Below, piece after piece: positions 34,640-44,300 of a DNA stretch of 64,000 nucleotides (position 1 is its first letter; every line of letters starts with the position of its first letter). The translations under genes and the position numbers were made by a program. This stretch comes from JBBROS01 sp965213855 (GTDB taxonomy: Bacteria; Pseudomonadota; Alphaproteobacteria; Acetobacterales; Acetobacteraceae): NCBI GenBank assembly GCA_965213855.1, contig CBDCAA010000003.1:62001-126000 (forward strand). The letters are read 5' to 3'. The notes below the pieces were generated by a model. It did no database searches and was not told the origin of the DNA. It saw only the letters and a list, made by a program, of their open reading frames with translations.

Positions 34640-35560
34640 CTACCGCGTCCAGCCGGGGTAGCTGCCCACGTTGTCGCGCGTGATCAGGCTCGACGGCATC
34701 AGGATCATCGGGTTCTCCGGCGTCTTGCCGTCGAGGATCGCCGTCCCCGTCTCCACCGCCAGCTTGCCCATCGCATACGGATCCTGGCTCGCCGACGCCT
34801 GCACCGCCGTGTTGCCTTTCAGCGCGCCCACGATGTCCGGCGCCCCATCTACCGACGTGATCACGATGCCGTCCCGGTGCAGCTGCCGCGCCGCCAGATC
34901 GCTGCCGATCGCCTGCGGGTCGTTGATCGCGAACACCCCCGCCAGTTCCGGGAAGCGCGTCAGGTAGCCCTGCATCGCGGCCAGCCCGCCATCGCGCGAG
35001 CCCTTGCCGTCCTGGTCCGATGACAGGAGCTTCACATCGGGATGCTTTGCCAACACGCCCTTGCAGCCGTTCACCCGGTCGATCACCGCCGACACTTGCG
35101 GCCCGTTCTCGATCACCACGTTGCCCTTGTCGCCGATCTTGTCGACCAGGTACTGGCACGCGATCTCACCCGCCTGGATGTTGTTCGTCTGCACCGTCGC
35201 GTTCGCGTTCGCCGCCGCCACGTCCACCGCGATAACCACGATCCCTGCCGCCTGCGCTCGCTTGATGGCCGGCCCGATCGCCCGTGGATCCGCTGCGTTC
35301 ACCAGGATCAGGTCGACGCCTGCCGAGATGAAGTTGTCGATTTGCGTGAACTGCTTGTTCAGGTCGTAGTCGGCCGACGACACCGTCACTCTGGCATTCG
35401 GACTGACGGCGTGCACCGCGTCGGTCGCACCCTTGCCGACGGCCACGAAATACGGGTTGCCGAGCGACCCGACCGTCACCCCAACCGACCGCAGCTCCTT
35501 CGCCACGACCGGGGCGGACAGCGACATCGCGACGGCCGCGAGCAGCATGGACTTCAACAT
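34640..35560 (-). CDS. Sugar ABC transporter substrate-binding protein (RbsB-like)
   Basis: 306 residues from the ATG at 35560, with signal peptide MLKSMLLAAVAMSLSAPVVA. The mature chain is a Peripl_BP_4 domain: GVTVGSLGNPYFVAVGKGA, then DNFISAGVDLILVNAADPRA, AIKRAQAAGIVVIAVDVAA and GVFAINDPQAIGSDLAARQ, as in ribose, xylose and fructose receptors. It binds its sugar in the periplasm and delivers it to the permease encoded just upstream. It is the last gene of the operon ROK-ATPase-permease-receptor; an AAGGAG lies 10 bases before the start. The exact sugar is not decided by the sequence. Confidence 0.92.
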   Translation of the reverse strand: MLKSMLLAAVAMSLSAPVVAKELRSVGVTVGSLGNPYFVAVGKGATDAVHAVSPNARVTVSSADYDLNKQFTQIDNFISAGVDLILVNAADPRAIGPAIKRAQAAGIVVIAVDVAAANANATVQTNNIQAGEIACQYLVDKIGDKGNVVIENGPQVSAVIDRVNGCKGVLAKHPDVKLLSSDQDGKGSRDGGLAAMQGYLTRFPELAGVFAINDPQAIGSDLAARQLHRDGIVITSVDGAPDIVGALKGNTAVQASASQDPYAMGKLAVETGTAILDGKTPENPMILMPSSLITRDNVGSYPGWTR

Positions 35561-35634
35561 GGCAGATCCACTCCTTCGTTCAGGGCCCATCTCGTTCCGC
35601 GGCGGGCAGGCCATTCCACCGCCGCGGTTTTTCT

Positions 35635-36657
35635 TCAGGTCCGTGCGCTGCCTTGCAGCCGCACCCGGTCCAGCGCGACCGCCCCGATGATCACCAATCC
35701 CTTGACGATGAACTGCCAGATGTCGGACACCCCCAGCAGCGTCAGCCCGTTCGACAGCACCGCGATGATCAGCGCCCCGATCAGCGTGCCCCAGATGGAC
35801 CCGATCCCGCCCACGAAGCTCGTGCCACCCAGGATCACCGCCGCGATCGCGTCCAACTCGTAGCTCTGCCCAAGCTGCAGCCCGTTTGCCGCATACAGCC
35901 GCGCCGCGGACATCGTGCCGCCAAGGCCCGCCAGCAGGCCCGAGACCGCATACACGAACAGCAGCACCCGGCTCACCTTGATGCCCGACAGCCGCGCTGC
36001 CGCCGGATTGCCCCCTACGGCATAGATCCACACGCCCAGAACCGTCCGGCGCAGGACATACCAAGACACCAGGATGATGATCAGCGCGATCACCGCCAGC
36101 ACCGGGATCCCGAACCCGGGCGCGATCGGCAGGCTTGCATTGCCGATGAAGGCGAACGGCAGCTCCGGGTTGAACACCGTGTTGTCCGCGCCCATCAACC
36201 GCGCCAGCCCGCGCACCGCCGTCAACGACCCCAGCGTGACGATGAACGGCGGCAGCGTGCCATACGCGATCAGCAGGCCGTTCAGCACCCCGAACCCCAG
36301 CCCCGTCAGCATCGCCGCCGGGATCCCCAGCAATCCCCACCCCGGGATCAACGAGGCGATCAGCCCCGCCATCGCCGATGCGGCCAGGATGCTGCCGACC
36401 GACAAGTCGATCCCGCCCGTCAGGATCACGAACGTCATACCGGCGCCGAGCACCACGTTGATCGACGCCTGCTGCGCCACGATCGAAAGGTTTTGCGACG
36501 TGAGGAACCGCTGCTCGCCGAGGTAGTGGAACGCGATCGCCAGGATGACCAGCACCGGCAGCATGCCGACCGACTGGATCAGGCTGCGAACCTGCACCTG
36601 CCGGGCGGAGAGCCCGGCGCCCCCGGTCGGGCGGGTCGGCGTGTTGGCTGCGGACAT
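35635..36657 (-). CDS. Sugar ABC transporter permease (RbsC-like)
   Basis: 340 residues from the ATG at 36657 (AGGGAG upstream), with about nine to ten membrane helices. The family signatures are GMTFVILTGGIDLSVGSILA (about 70-89) and LGGTSFVGGIGSIWGTLIGA (about 274-293), which carries the EAA-like coupling loop used by carbohydrate importers of the ribose type. One permease gene is present, so the channel would be a homodimer. It sits between the ATPase and receptor genes. Confidence 0.93.
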   Translation of the reverse strand: MSAANTPTRPTGGAGLSARQVQVRSLIQSVGMLPVLVILAIAFHYLGEQRFLTSQNLSIVAQQASINVVLGAGMTFVILTGGIDLSVGSILAASAMAGLIASLIPGWGLLGIPAAMLTGLGFGVLNGLLIAYGTLPPFIVTLGSLTAVRGLARLMGADNTVFNPELPFAFIGNASLPIAPGFGIPVLAVIALIIILVSWYVLRRTVLGVWIYAVGGNPAAARLSGIKVSRVLLFVYAVSGLLAGLGGTMSAARLYAANGLQLGQSYELDAIAAVILGGTSFVGGIGSIWGTLIGALIIAVLSNGLTLLGVSDIWQFIVKGLVIIGAVALDRVRLQGSART

Positions 36658-36703
36658 TGGGCGTGCTCCCTGTTTGGTCTTCTTGTCGTCCCGCGGCGCC
36701 GGG

Positions 36704-38251
36704 CTACGCTGCCATCCCGGCCCCATGTGCCATGATCGCCTCCTGCGTGATCGGCTCCCGCCCCGCGCCGCCGACCTCGCCGGCGATGCGTCCCTCGCGC
36801 ATCACCAGCACCCGGTCGCACGTGCCGATGATCTCCGGCAATTCGGACGAGATCACGATCACACCGATGTCGCGCCGCGCCAGCTCGTCGATGATCCGGT
36901 AGATCTCCGACTTGGCGCCGATGTCCACCCCGCGGGTCGGCTCGTCCAGGATCAGCACCCGTGGCCCGATCTCCAGCCAGCGCGACAGCAGAACCTTCTG
37001 CTGGTTGCCGCCGGACAGGCTCCCCACCGTCACCTCTGGGCTCGCCGCCCGCACCCGCAGCGCGTCGAACGCCTGTGCCGCCCGGCGGCGCCCGGCGGCA
37101 CGGTTCAGAACGCCCGGCCACCCCGCGTCCCGCCCGATCACGCCCATGTTGATGTTGATCGCACAGGACAGGTCGAGGAACAGTCCCAGGCTCTTGCGGT
37201 CCTCGGTCAGGTAAGCGATCCCGGCCGCAAGCGCGTCCCGCGGCTCGTCGATCCTCACCACCTGGCCGTCCACCGTGACGCTTCCGCCCGTCTTCGCGTC
37301 CGCCCCGTAGATCAGCCGCGCCAGCTCCGTCCGGCCCGACCCCACCAGCCCCGCGATCCCCAACACCTCGCCCGCATGCAGCGCCAAGCTGCACGGCTTC
37401 ACCCGCCGCCCCCCATCGGTGATGTCCCGCACCTCAAGCACCAGCCGCCCTGCGCGCGGCTGCGCATCGTGCGTCTTGGTATAGAAGGTCGAAAGGTCGC
37501 GCCCGACCATCATTTTCACCAGCGCCTCCGCATTCAGCGCGTCGCGCGTCAACGTGCCCACGTAGCTGCCATCCCGCAGCACGCTGACCCGGTCCGACAA
37601 CTCGTAAACCTCAGCCATCCGGTGGCTTATGTAGATCAGCGCGATCCCGTCCATGCGCAGCGTGCGGAGCAGCGCGAATAGCCGGTCCGTCTCGCGTGAC
37701 GACAGGGCGGTCGTCGGTTCGTCCAGCACCAGGATGCTCGAATTCGCATGCAGCGCGCGGGCGATCTCCACCATCTGCTGCTCGGCAATCGAAAGCGAAC
37801 CGACCAGCGTATCGGGACCGAACGGCGCGCCCAGCCGCGCCAGCACCGGCCGGCAGCCCTCGCGCATGGCCCGGCGATCGATCCGCCCGCCCCGGGCCGG
37901 CTCGCGCCCCAGATAGATGTTCTCGCCGACGGTCAGGTTCGGCGCCAGCGCCAGCTCCTGGTAGATGATCGCGACACCATGCGCCTTGGCCGCGATCGGA
38001 TCGCTGATCGTCACCGCCTGTCCGTCGATCAGCAACTGCCCGCCCGGGTCCGCCTGATACGCGCCGGACAGGATTTTCATCAATGTCGACTTGCCCGCCC
38101 CGTTCTCGCCCATCAGCGCCAGGATTTCGCCGCCCCACGCCTTCAAGCTGACGTCGTTCAACGCCTTCGCCCCTGGGAAGGTCTTGCTGATCCCCCGCAT
38201 CTCCAGCCGGGGCGGCGGCGCTCCGTCCATGTCGGTCCGCGACTGGCTCAT
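36704..38251 (-). CDS. Sugar ABC transporter ATP-binding protein, two fused ATPase domains (RbsA-like)
   Basis: 515 residues, the double-domain length of RbsA/XylG. First domain: Walker A GENGAGKST (48-56), signature LSIAEQQMVEIARAL, Walker B ILVLDEPT. Second domain: a degenerate Walker A GLVGSGRTE, signature LSGGNQQKVLLSRWL and VLILDEPTRGVDIGAKSE. In this family only the first site is fully catalytic. It powers import through the permease downstream. The start codon ATG at 38251 overlaps the TGA of the ROK regulator gene by 4 bases. Confidence 0.95.
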   Translation of the reverse strand: MSQSRTDMDGAPPPRLEMRGISKTFPGAKALNDVSLKAWGGEILALMGENGAGKSTLMKILSGAYQADPGGQLLIDGQAVTISDPIAAKAHGVAIIYQELALAPNLTVGENIYLGREPARGGRIDRRAMREGCRPVLARLGAPFGPDTLVGSLSIAEQQMVEIARALHANSSILVLDEPTTALSSRETDRLFALLRTLRMDGIALIYISHRMAEVYELSDRVSVLRDGSYVGTLTRDALNAEALVKMMVGRDLSTFYTKTHDAQPRAGRLVLEVRDITDGGRRVKPCSLALHAGEVLGIAGLVGSGRTELARLIYGADAKTGGSVTVDGQVVRIDEPRDALAAGIAYLTEDRKSLGLFLDLSCAININMGVIGRDAGWPGVLNRAAGRRRAAQAFDALRVRAASPEVTVGSLSGGNQQKVLLSRWLEIGPRVLILDEPTRGVDIGAKSEIYRIIDELARRDIGVIVISSELPEIIGTCDRVLVMREGRIAGEVGGAGREPITQEAIMAHGAGMAA

Positions 38252-39453
38252 GCGCCGAACAACCGGTCGCGGTCGGTGCCGAAATCCGAATGCAGCGGCA
38301 GCGTCGCCGCCCCCAGCGCCGCAGCGATCGAGCCGTTGCGCCCCAGCCGAAGCACCGGCGCCGAGCGTGCCTCCGGCATGGTCGCCGCCAGCCGCTCCTC
38401 CAGCATCCCGATCAGCCGAGTCAGCACCGCACGCGGCAGCGCCCCGTCGATCACGATCGCCTGCAGGTCCAGCAGGCTGGCGATCGACAGCAGCGGATGC
38501 ACGAGCGCGTCCGCGCAGTCGTCCAGCCATTCCGCCACCAACCCGGGATGCTGCTCGATCGCCTGCGCGATCTCCGCCGCACTTCCGGCCGCGGCGCCAC
38601 CGGCCCGCAGATGCCGCACCAACGCATTCACCGACGCCCGGGCCAGCAGGATCTCCGTCGGCCGCTCCGGCCGCGGCGCGGATGACAGCCGCGACGGCTG
38701 CACCGGCATCAGGCCGATATCGCCGGCATTGCCCGTCACGCCCCGGCGGAAATCCCCGCCGAGCACGAGGCCGCCGCCCACCGCGGCGCCAAGATACACC
38801 ACCGCGAAATCGTCCAGCTCGCGCCCGCACCCGCCGAACAGCTCCGCCACCGCCACCGCCGTGCCGTCATTCTCCACCAGCACCGGGATGTCCAGCATCG
38901 TGCGTAGCTGCGCGGCCAGGTCATATTCGTTCCAGGCGTCGCAGATCGCCTCCGGCAGATCCAGCTCCCGCCGCCAGCTGCCGAGGTTGTACGGCAGCGC
39001 CAGCCCCACCCCGGCCAGCCGCCCTCGCGCATCGGGGCGGATCATCCGCCGCAGCATCGCGATGTCGTTGCGGACCACGCCCAGCACCTGCGCTGGCATA
39101 GCCAGCGGCCGCTCGGTCCGCCGGGTCTTCAGCACCGCCCCGCTGAAATCCACCAAAAGGCTGTCGATCGACCGCCGCCCGAGCTTCACGCCAATCGAAT
39201 AGGCGCCCCCGGGGTCGAGCTGCAGCAGCGTCGCCGGCTGCCCGCGCAGCCCGGAGCGTTTGCCCGTCATGCGCACCAGATTGCGGCTCTCGAGCCCCTT
39301 GACGATTTGCCCGGCCGCGTTCTGCGTCAGGTTGACCTGACGCGCCAGCTCTGCCTTGGATGCCTCGCCCAGACGGCGCAGCGCCGTCAGGATCACCCGC
39401 TGGTTGAACGCCCGCAGCACAGCCGAATTGCTGCCCTGGCCAGCATATTCCAC
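38248..39453 (-). CDS. ROK-family transcriptional regulator
   Basis: 401 residues from the GTG at 39453 (GGGAG 8 bases upstream); an ATG 11 codons earlier at 39486 is an alternative. A winged helix at the N terminus (FNQRVILTALRRLGEASKAE and LTQNAAGQIVKGLESRNL) is followed by a ROK sugar-binding domain: IPVLVENDGTAVAVAELFGG and AVGGGLVLGGDFRRG. The Cys-rich zinc motif usual in ROK proteins (CxCGxxGCxE) is absent; GNAGDIGLMPVQPS stands in its place. By position as first gene it probably represses the transport operon until its sugar appears. Confidence 0.88.
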   Translation of the reverse strand: MEYAGQGSNSAVLRAFNQRVILTALRRLGEASKAELARQVNLTQNAAGQIVKGLESRNLVRMTGKRSGLRGQPATLLQLDPGGAYSIGVKLGRRSIDSLLVDFSGAVLKTRRTERPLAMPAQVLGVVRNDIAMLRRMIRPDARGRLAGVGLALPYNLGSWRRELDLPEAICDAWNEYDLAAQLRTMLDIPVLVENDGTAVAVAELFGGCGRELDDFAVVYLGAAVGGGLVLGGDFRRGVTGNAGDIGLMPVQPSRLSSAPRPERPTEILLARASVNALVRHLRAGGAAAGSAAEIAQAIEQHPGLVAEWLDDCADALVHPLLSIASLLDLQAIVIDGALPRAVLTRLIGMLEERLAATMPEARSAPVLRLGRNGSIAAALGAATLPLHSDFGTDRDRLFGA

Positions 39454-39905
39454 GATGACGTCTCCCAAGCTGCGTCTTTGGCGCACTCATCATACCGGTA
39501 GGCCCCAGCCCAACCAGCGTCAATGAGTAATTCACGATGAAGTAAGAATGCGCTGATGTTTGGCGTTGCTCGGCGACGAACCCTCGGCCATCTATGCAGC
39601 CCCGAACCGTAGTTCCGTGTTCTCACGATACCGGAATCGACCCATCAAGTCGCGATGCTGATGCCGAGCTCGATGGCCTGCGCCCACTCGCGCGCGAGGC
39701 GCTCGGAAGCTGCAGGAGCACGGCGACGTGGAGCCCACCTACTCAGCCCATGCGATCGGCGCTGATGCACGAACGCCTGCGCGCCACCAGCTGGGGATGG
39801 TCTCGTCGCCGTCCGGAAAGCTCTTCCCGAGCAGGCTGCTGCGATCGGCGCCGCTCTGGTATGCCCCTTGCGTCTTCTGCGCACGTTGCCCCGCGAGGTC
39901 AGACG
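39454..39905. other. Divergent promoter region, no supported gene
   Basis: About 450 bases between the ROK gene (minus) and the monooxygenase gene (plus). The part nearest the ROK gene (39,490-39,580) is AT-richer (TGAGTAATTCACGATGAAGT) and is the likely promoter and operator of the sugar operon. The rest is G+C-rich. A minus-strand reading near 39,645-39,730 (SERLAREWAQAIELG) looks mildly protein-like but cannot be assigned. Confidence 0.4.
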
Positions 39906-41216
39906 ATGCCCCACCCCTTCCATCTCGGCTGGTTCCTCCAAGGCTCCAGCGTCCAGGCCTGGAATGAGCCCTGGACCGGCGCCATCGGTCGCGACTGGCG
40001 CCAGCCCGACCTGTTCATCGAAATGGCCCGCGCCCTCGAACGCGCCTGCTTCGACTACGTCCTGATCGAAGACAGTTCCTACGTCGGCGAAAGCTTCGGC
40101 GCTTCCCGCGACATCTATCTCCGCAGCGCCCTCGCCGTTCCCCGGCAAGACCCCTCCGTCCTCGCCGCCATCCTCACCCAGTGCACCAGCCGCATCGGCA
40201 TCGTTCCCACCTTCGCAACCTTCGCCTACCCGCCCTACCTCCTCGCCCGCCTTGTCGCCTCGCTCGACCAGGTTTCCGCCGGACGTATCGGCTGGAACGC
40301 CGTCACCGGCAGCAGCGACGTCGCCGCCCGCAACTTCGGCCTTGACGCCCTGCCCGAACACGACCTGCGCTACGACATGGCCGACGAATACATGCAGATC
40401 GTCACCGGGCTCTGGAATAGCTGGGAGCCCGGCGCCATCGTCGCCGACGACGAGACCGGCCTCTTCGCCGATCCGGCCAAGGTCCACAGCATAGACTTCG
40501 AAGGCCAGTACTTCCGCTGCCGCGGGCCCCTCAACTCCGGCCCACCTGTCCAGTCCCGCCCCGTCATCGCCCAGGCCGGCGGCAGCCCCCGCGGACGTCG
40601 CTTCGCCGCCCAGCACGCCGACACCATCGTCGCCGCGTCGAAGGGTGTCGACGCCATGCGCGCCTACCGTGACGACATCCGCGCCCACGCCGCCGCCTAC
40701 GGCCGCGACCCCGACAGCATCAAGCTCCTCTTCCTCGTCGCCCCGATCATCGGCGAGACTGCCGAAGAAGCCGCCCTCAAAAAGGCCCGTCGCGCCGAAT
40801 GGGCCGTCCGCCGCCTCGACGAGCGCCTCGCCCACTTCAGCAAGATCACCAACATCGACTTCGCGAAGCTCGACCTCGACGCCCCGGTCGGCGAGCTCAC
40901 CACCAACGGCCACCAGGCCAGCCTTGCCGAGTTCCTCAAGAAAGCCGCCGGCCGCACCCTCCGCCAAACCATGGGCGACACCGACAGCACGGTCGGCTCG
41001 GTCGAACTCGTCGGCACCCCCGACAGCGTCGCCCGACAGATGGCCGAGGTGATGGCCGCTGTCGGCGGCGACGGCTTCCTGTTCAGCCTGCCAAACGTCA
41101 GCCGCCGCCTGGTCGCCGAGATCGCCGACGGCCTCGTCCCCGCCCTCCAGCGCCGCAACCTCACCCGCCGCACCTACGAGCACGGCCAATTCCGCGACAA
41201 CCTCCTCGCCTTCTAA
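39906..41216 (+). CDS. NtaA/SnaA/SoxA-family FMN-dependent monooxygenase
   Basis: 436 residues from the ATG at 39906 (GAGG 7 bases upstream), the usual length of the family; the frame is open upstream but without signals. It is a luciferase-like TIM barrel: WFLQGSSVQAWNEPWTG at the N terminus, FDYVLIEDSSYVGESFG, RIGWNAVTGSSDVAARNFGL (about 132-151, the flavin/substrate loop), EYMQIVTGLWNSWEPGA and PVIAQAGGSPRGRRFAAQHA. These enzymes take FMNH2 from a separate reductase and oxidise substrates such as nitrilotriacetate, EDTA or sulfur compounds. No reductase or transporter is adjacent, so the substrate is unknown. Confidence 0.9.
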   Translation: MPHPFHLGWFLQGSSVQAWNEPWTGAIGRDWRQPDLFIEMARALERACFDYVLIEDSSYVGESFGASRDIYLRSALAVPRQDPSVLAAILTQCTSRIGIVPTFATFAYPPYLLARLVASLDQVSAGRIGWNAVTGSSDVAARNFGLDALPEHDLRYDMADEYMQIVTGLWNSWEPGAIVADDETGLFADPAKVHSIDFEGQYFRCRGPLNSGPPVQSRPVIAQAGGSPRGRRFAAQHADTIVAASKGVDAMRAYRDDIRAHAAAYGRDPDSIKLLFLVAPIIGETAEEAALKKARRAEWAVRRLDERLAHFSKITNIDFAKLDLDAPVGELTTNGHQASLAEFLKKAAGRTLRQTMGDTDSTVGSVELVGTPDSVARQMAEVMAAVGGDGFLFSLPNVSRRLVAEIADGLVPALQRRNLTRRTYEHGQFRDNLLAF

Positions 41217-41219
41217 GGC

Positions 41220-41257
41220 CCAACGAGGGGATCGCCATCCTCCCCCTCTCTCGTTGG
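41220..41257. terminator. Hairpin between convergent genes
   Basis: An 8-bp perfect stem CCAACGAG/CTCGTTGG (41220-41227 with 41250-41257) starts 4 bases after the monooxygenase stop and can extend inward through GGGGA/TCCCC. There is no T-tract. It could act for both converging transcripts. Confidence 0.4.
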
Positions 41258-41324
41258 CCAGAGCGGGCCGGGTGATGGGGCAGCTCCAGCAAAACCGAAG
41301 CGAGCACGCCCGCGAGGCCGCCCC

Positions 41325-44300
41325 TCACACGCCGAACGCCACCCGCCCCTCCGCCCGCCCGAACTCGACGTAGTGCAGCAGCGGATCGATCCCCGCCGCC
41401 CGCACGTCCGCATACGCCGCCAGATACTTGCTCGTGCTGAACGCCGCCGACGGGTCCCGCCCTTCCAGCCACCCGTGCTGCTCGTAGTGCAGCAGCGGGT
41501 CGATGTGCGCCGCCGCCACGTCCGGGTTGTGCGACAGGTAGTATTTCGTGTCGAACCACGCGTTCGGGTTCAAGCCCGTCTGCCACCCGCCCTGGTCATA
41601 CGACCACGCCGCCTGCTGCGCCCCCGCGGCCCCGCCCGGGATCAGGGTCGCGCCCAGCTGCGCATCGTAATAGGCCGCGTTCACCAACGGGTCCGCGGCC
41701 GTGCTTCCCCCGGACAGGAACGCCACCCGTCCCTCCGCCTGCCCATGCTCGGCATAGTGCAGCAGCGGATCGAGCCCCGCCGCTGCCACGTCCGGGTTCG
41801 CCGCCAGATACTTGGTGTCCGAGAACACCAGGCTCGGCGCCCGGCCCTCGGCCCACCCATGCTGCTCGAAATGCAGCAGCGGATCGATCCCAGCCGCCGC
41901 CACGTCCGGGTTCTGCGCCAGGTAATACTTCGTGTCGAACCAGGCGTCCGGGTTGGCGCCCACCGTCCAGCCCGTCGTGTCATACCAACCGGTCGCGTCC
42001 AGCCCGGCCGCCAGCACGTCCGGCCGCGTCGCATACACGTACGCCGTGTCCACCAGCGGGTCCGCCACCGTCCCCGCCGGCGGCGTCGCGATCGCCACCC
42101 GGCCCTCTGCCTTCCCATGCTGCAGGTAGTGCAGCAGCGGGTCGATCCCCGCCGCCCGCACGTCCGGGTTCGCCGCGAGGTAGTCGTTCACGTCGAACGT
42201 GGCCGACGGGTTGCGCCCCTCGATCCACCCGTGCTGCTCGAAATGCGTCAGCGGGTTCACCCCCGCCGCCGCCACGTCCGGGTTTTGCGCCAGATAATAT
42301 CGCGTATCGAACAGCGCCGACGGGCTCCGCCCCTCGCGCCAGCCAACGGTCATGTAGTGCTGATACGGATCCACCCCCGCCGCCGCAACGTCCGGATATT
42401 GCGCCAGGTAAAACGCCGGGTCGAACAACGGATCCAAACTCGTCCAGACCGCGGTTGCCACCGTCCCCCCGCCGGCCGCCTCCTTCGACAATACGAACCC
42501 CTCGTCCGCTAGGACGCTCCCCAGCGTCACCGTTGCGCTCTGCCCCCCGGCGCTCACCACCAGCATGCCGCCAGCCCCCAACGTCGCCACCCCGCCCGGC
42601 GCATACGCCAGACCCGCCAAATCGATCGACCCGCCCACCGCCACCACGGCGCCGCCGGCCGCCGCCCCGGCGCTCAGTACCAGCGTCCCCCCGCGCCCCA
42701 CGCCCGCCCCGGCCTCGATGCCGCCCGGCAGCACCGTCTCACGCCCACCCGTTAGGATCGTGCTCCCGCTTCCCACGCTGCCGGACCCGATCGTCTCCAG
42801 CCCGCCGCTCAGCACCGTCCCGCTCACCGTCGCCCCAAGCAGCGCTTGCAGCAGTCCGCCTCCGCCCACGACGGCGCCCGACGCCGCACCCCCCACCAAC
42901 TGCAGCGTACCCCCGCTCTGCACCGCCGTCTCCACCGCCAGCCCGCCCGACTGCACCACCTCGATCGGCGTCGCGAACGTGCCCGGAGCCGGCGCCAGCA
43001 CCGTCCCCCGGCTCACCCCGCCCGAGCTCACCGTCTGCAGCCCGGCCCCGTCGACCGTTCCGCTCGCTACCCCGCCCGAAGACACCGTCTCCGTCCCGCC
43101 CGCGCCCAGCACCGTGCCCGCCGTAACCCCGCCCGCGAACACGGTCGCGATGCCGCCGCCCTGCACCGCCGCCCCTGTCAACGTGCCCGCTTGCTGCACG
43201 TAAGCGGCTCCGCCCAGCCCCACGCTTGCCCCGGCAACCACGCTCCCGCTGCCCGTCACCCGGCTTCCGCTCAACACCACCACCGGCGCCGAAACCACCG
43301 CTCCCGACGCGCCCGGCGCCGCCCCGCCGGCCAGCACGACAAGCGCGCCTCCCGCCACGACCGTCGCGTTTACCGCCCGCCCGCCCGACGACACGATCGC
43401 CGCCCCGCCACTCGCAACGACGGTTCCGCTCGCCACCCCACCCGGGCCGACCGCCTGTCGCCCGCCCGCGCTCACCACCGTGCCGCCCGCGCCCGCGCCC
43501 GCGCCCACCACCTCCAGCCCGCCTGCTGCGACCGTCGTCCCGCTCGTCGCACCCCCCGAACCGGCGTCGCTCAGCACCCCCCCTGCGCTGACGATCGTCC
43601 CGGACGCGGTCGCCCCGCCGTCCACCACCAGCGCCCCGCTGCGCACCACCGTCCCGCTCGCGACCGCCCCGCCGAACAGCACCTCCGTCGACGTGCCACC
43701 TGGCCCGCCGGACCCGCCGCCCAGGATCGTGCCCCGCGTCACCCCGCCCGAGAGCACCGTCTCCGTCCCGTACCCGGCGATCGTCCCGTTCACCACGCCG
43801 CCCGCCGAAACCGTTTCCGTCCCGCCCGAAACCAGGAGCGTTCCGCTCGTCACGCCGCCGCTCAGCACGGTCGCCGCACCCCCGGCGCCCACGACGGCGC
43901 CGGTCAGCAGCCCACCCTGCTGCACCAGGGCCACCCCGCCAGAACCCACCATCGCCCCCGACAGCGTTGCCCCGGTGCTCACCACCTGCCCGTTGCTCGT
44001 CACCACGACGCCGCCACCCGACACCACCAGCCCGCCCGAGTTCACCGTGCCGAAGGCCTGCGCCCCGCCCAGCAGCACCAGCGTCCCGCCCGCCAGCACA
44101 GTCGTCGCGCTCGCCATCCCCCCCGACGACACATACTCGACCCCGCCACTGCCGACCGTGTCCCCCACCGTTGTCCCGCCCGGTCCGACCGTTTCCCGCC
44201 CGCCGCTGCCCACCACGCTCCCGCTCGCGACGCCGCCGGTTCCCACCGCCTCCACGCCGCCCGCCGAGATCACCGTCCCGCTCGCGACACTGCCGCCGAA

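Noticed and set aside
39594..39905. An upstream extension of the monooxygenase frame by about 104 codons.
   Set aside because: The extension has no family similarity, and the ATG at 39906 has a ribosome-binding site and gives the normal family length.
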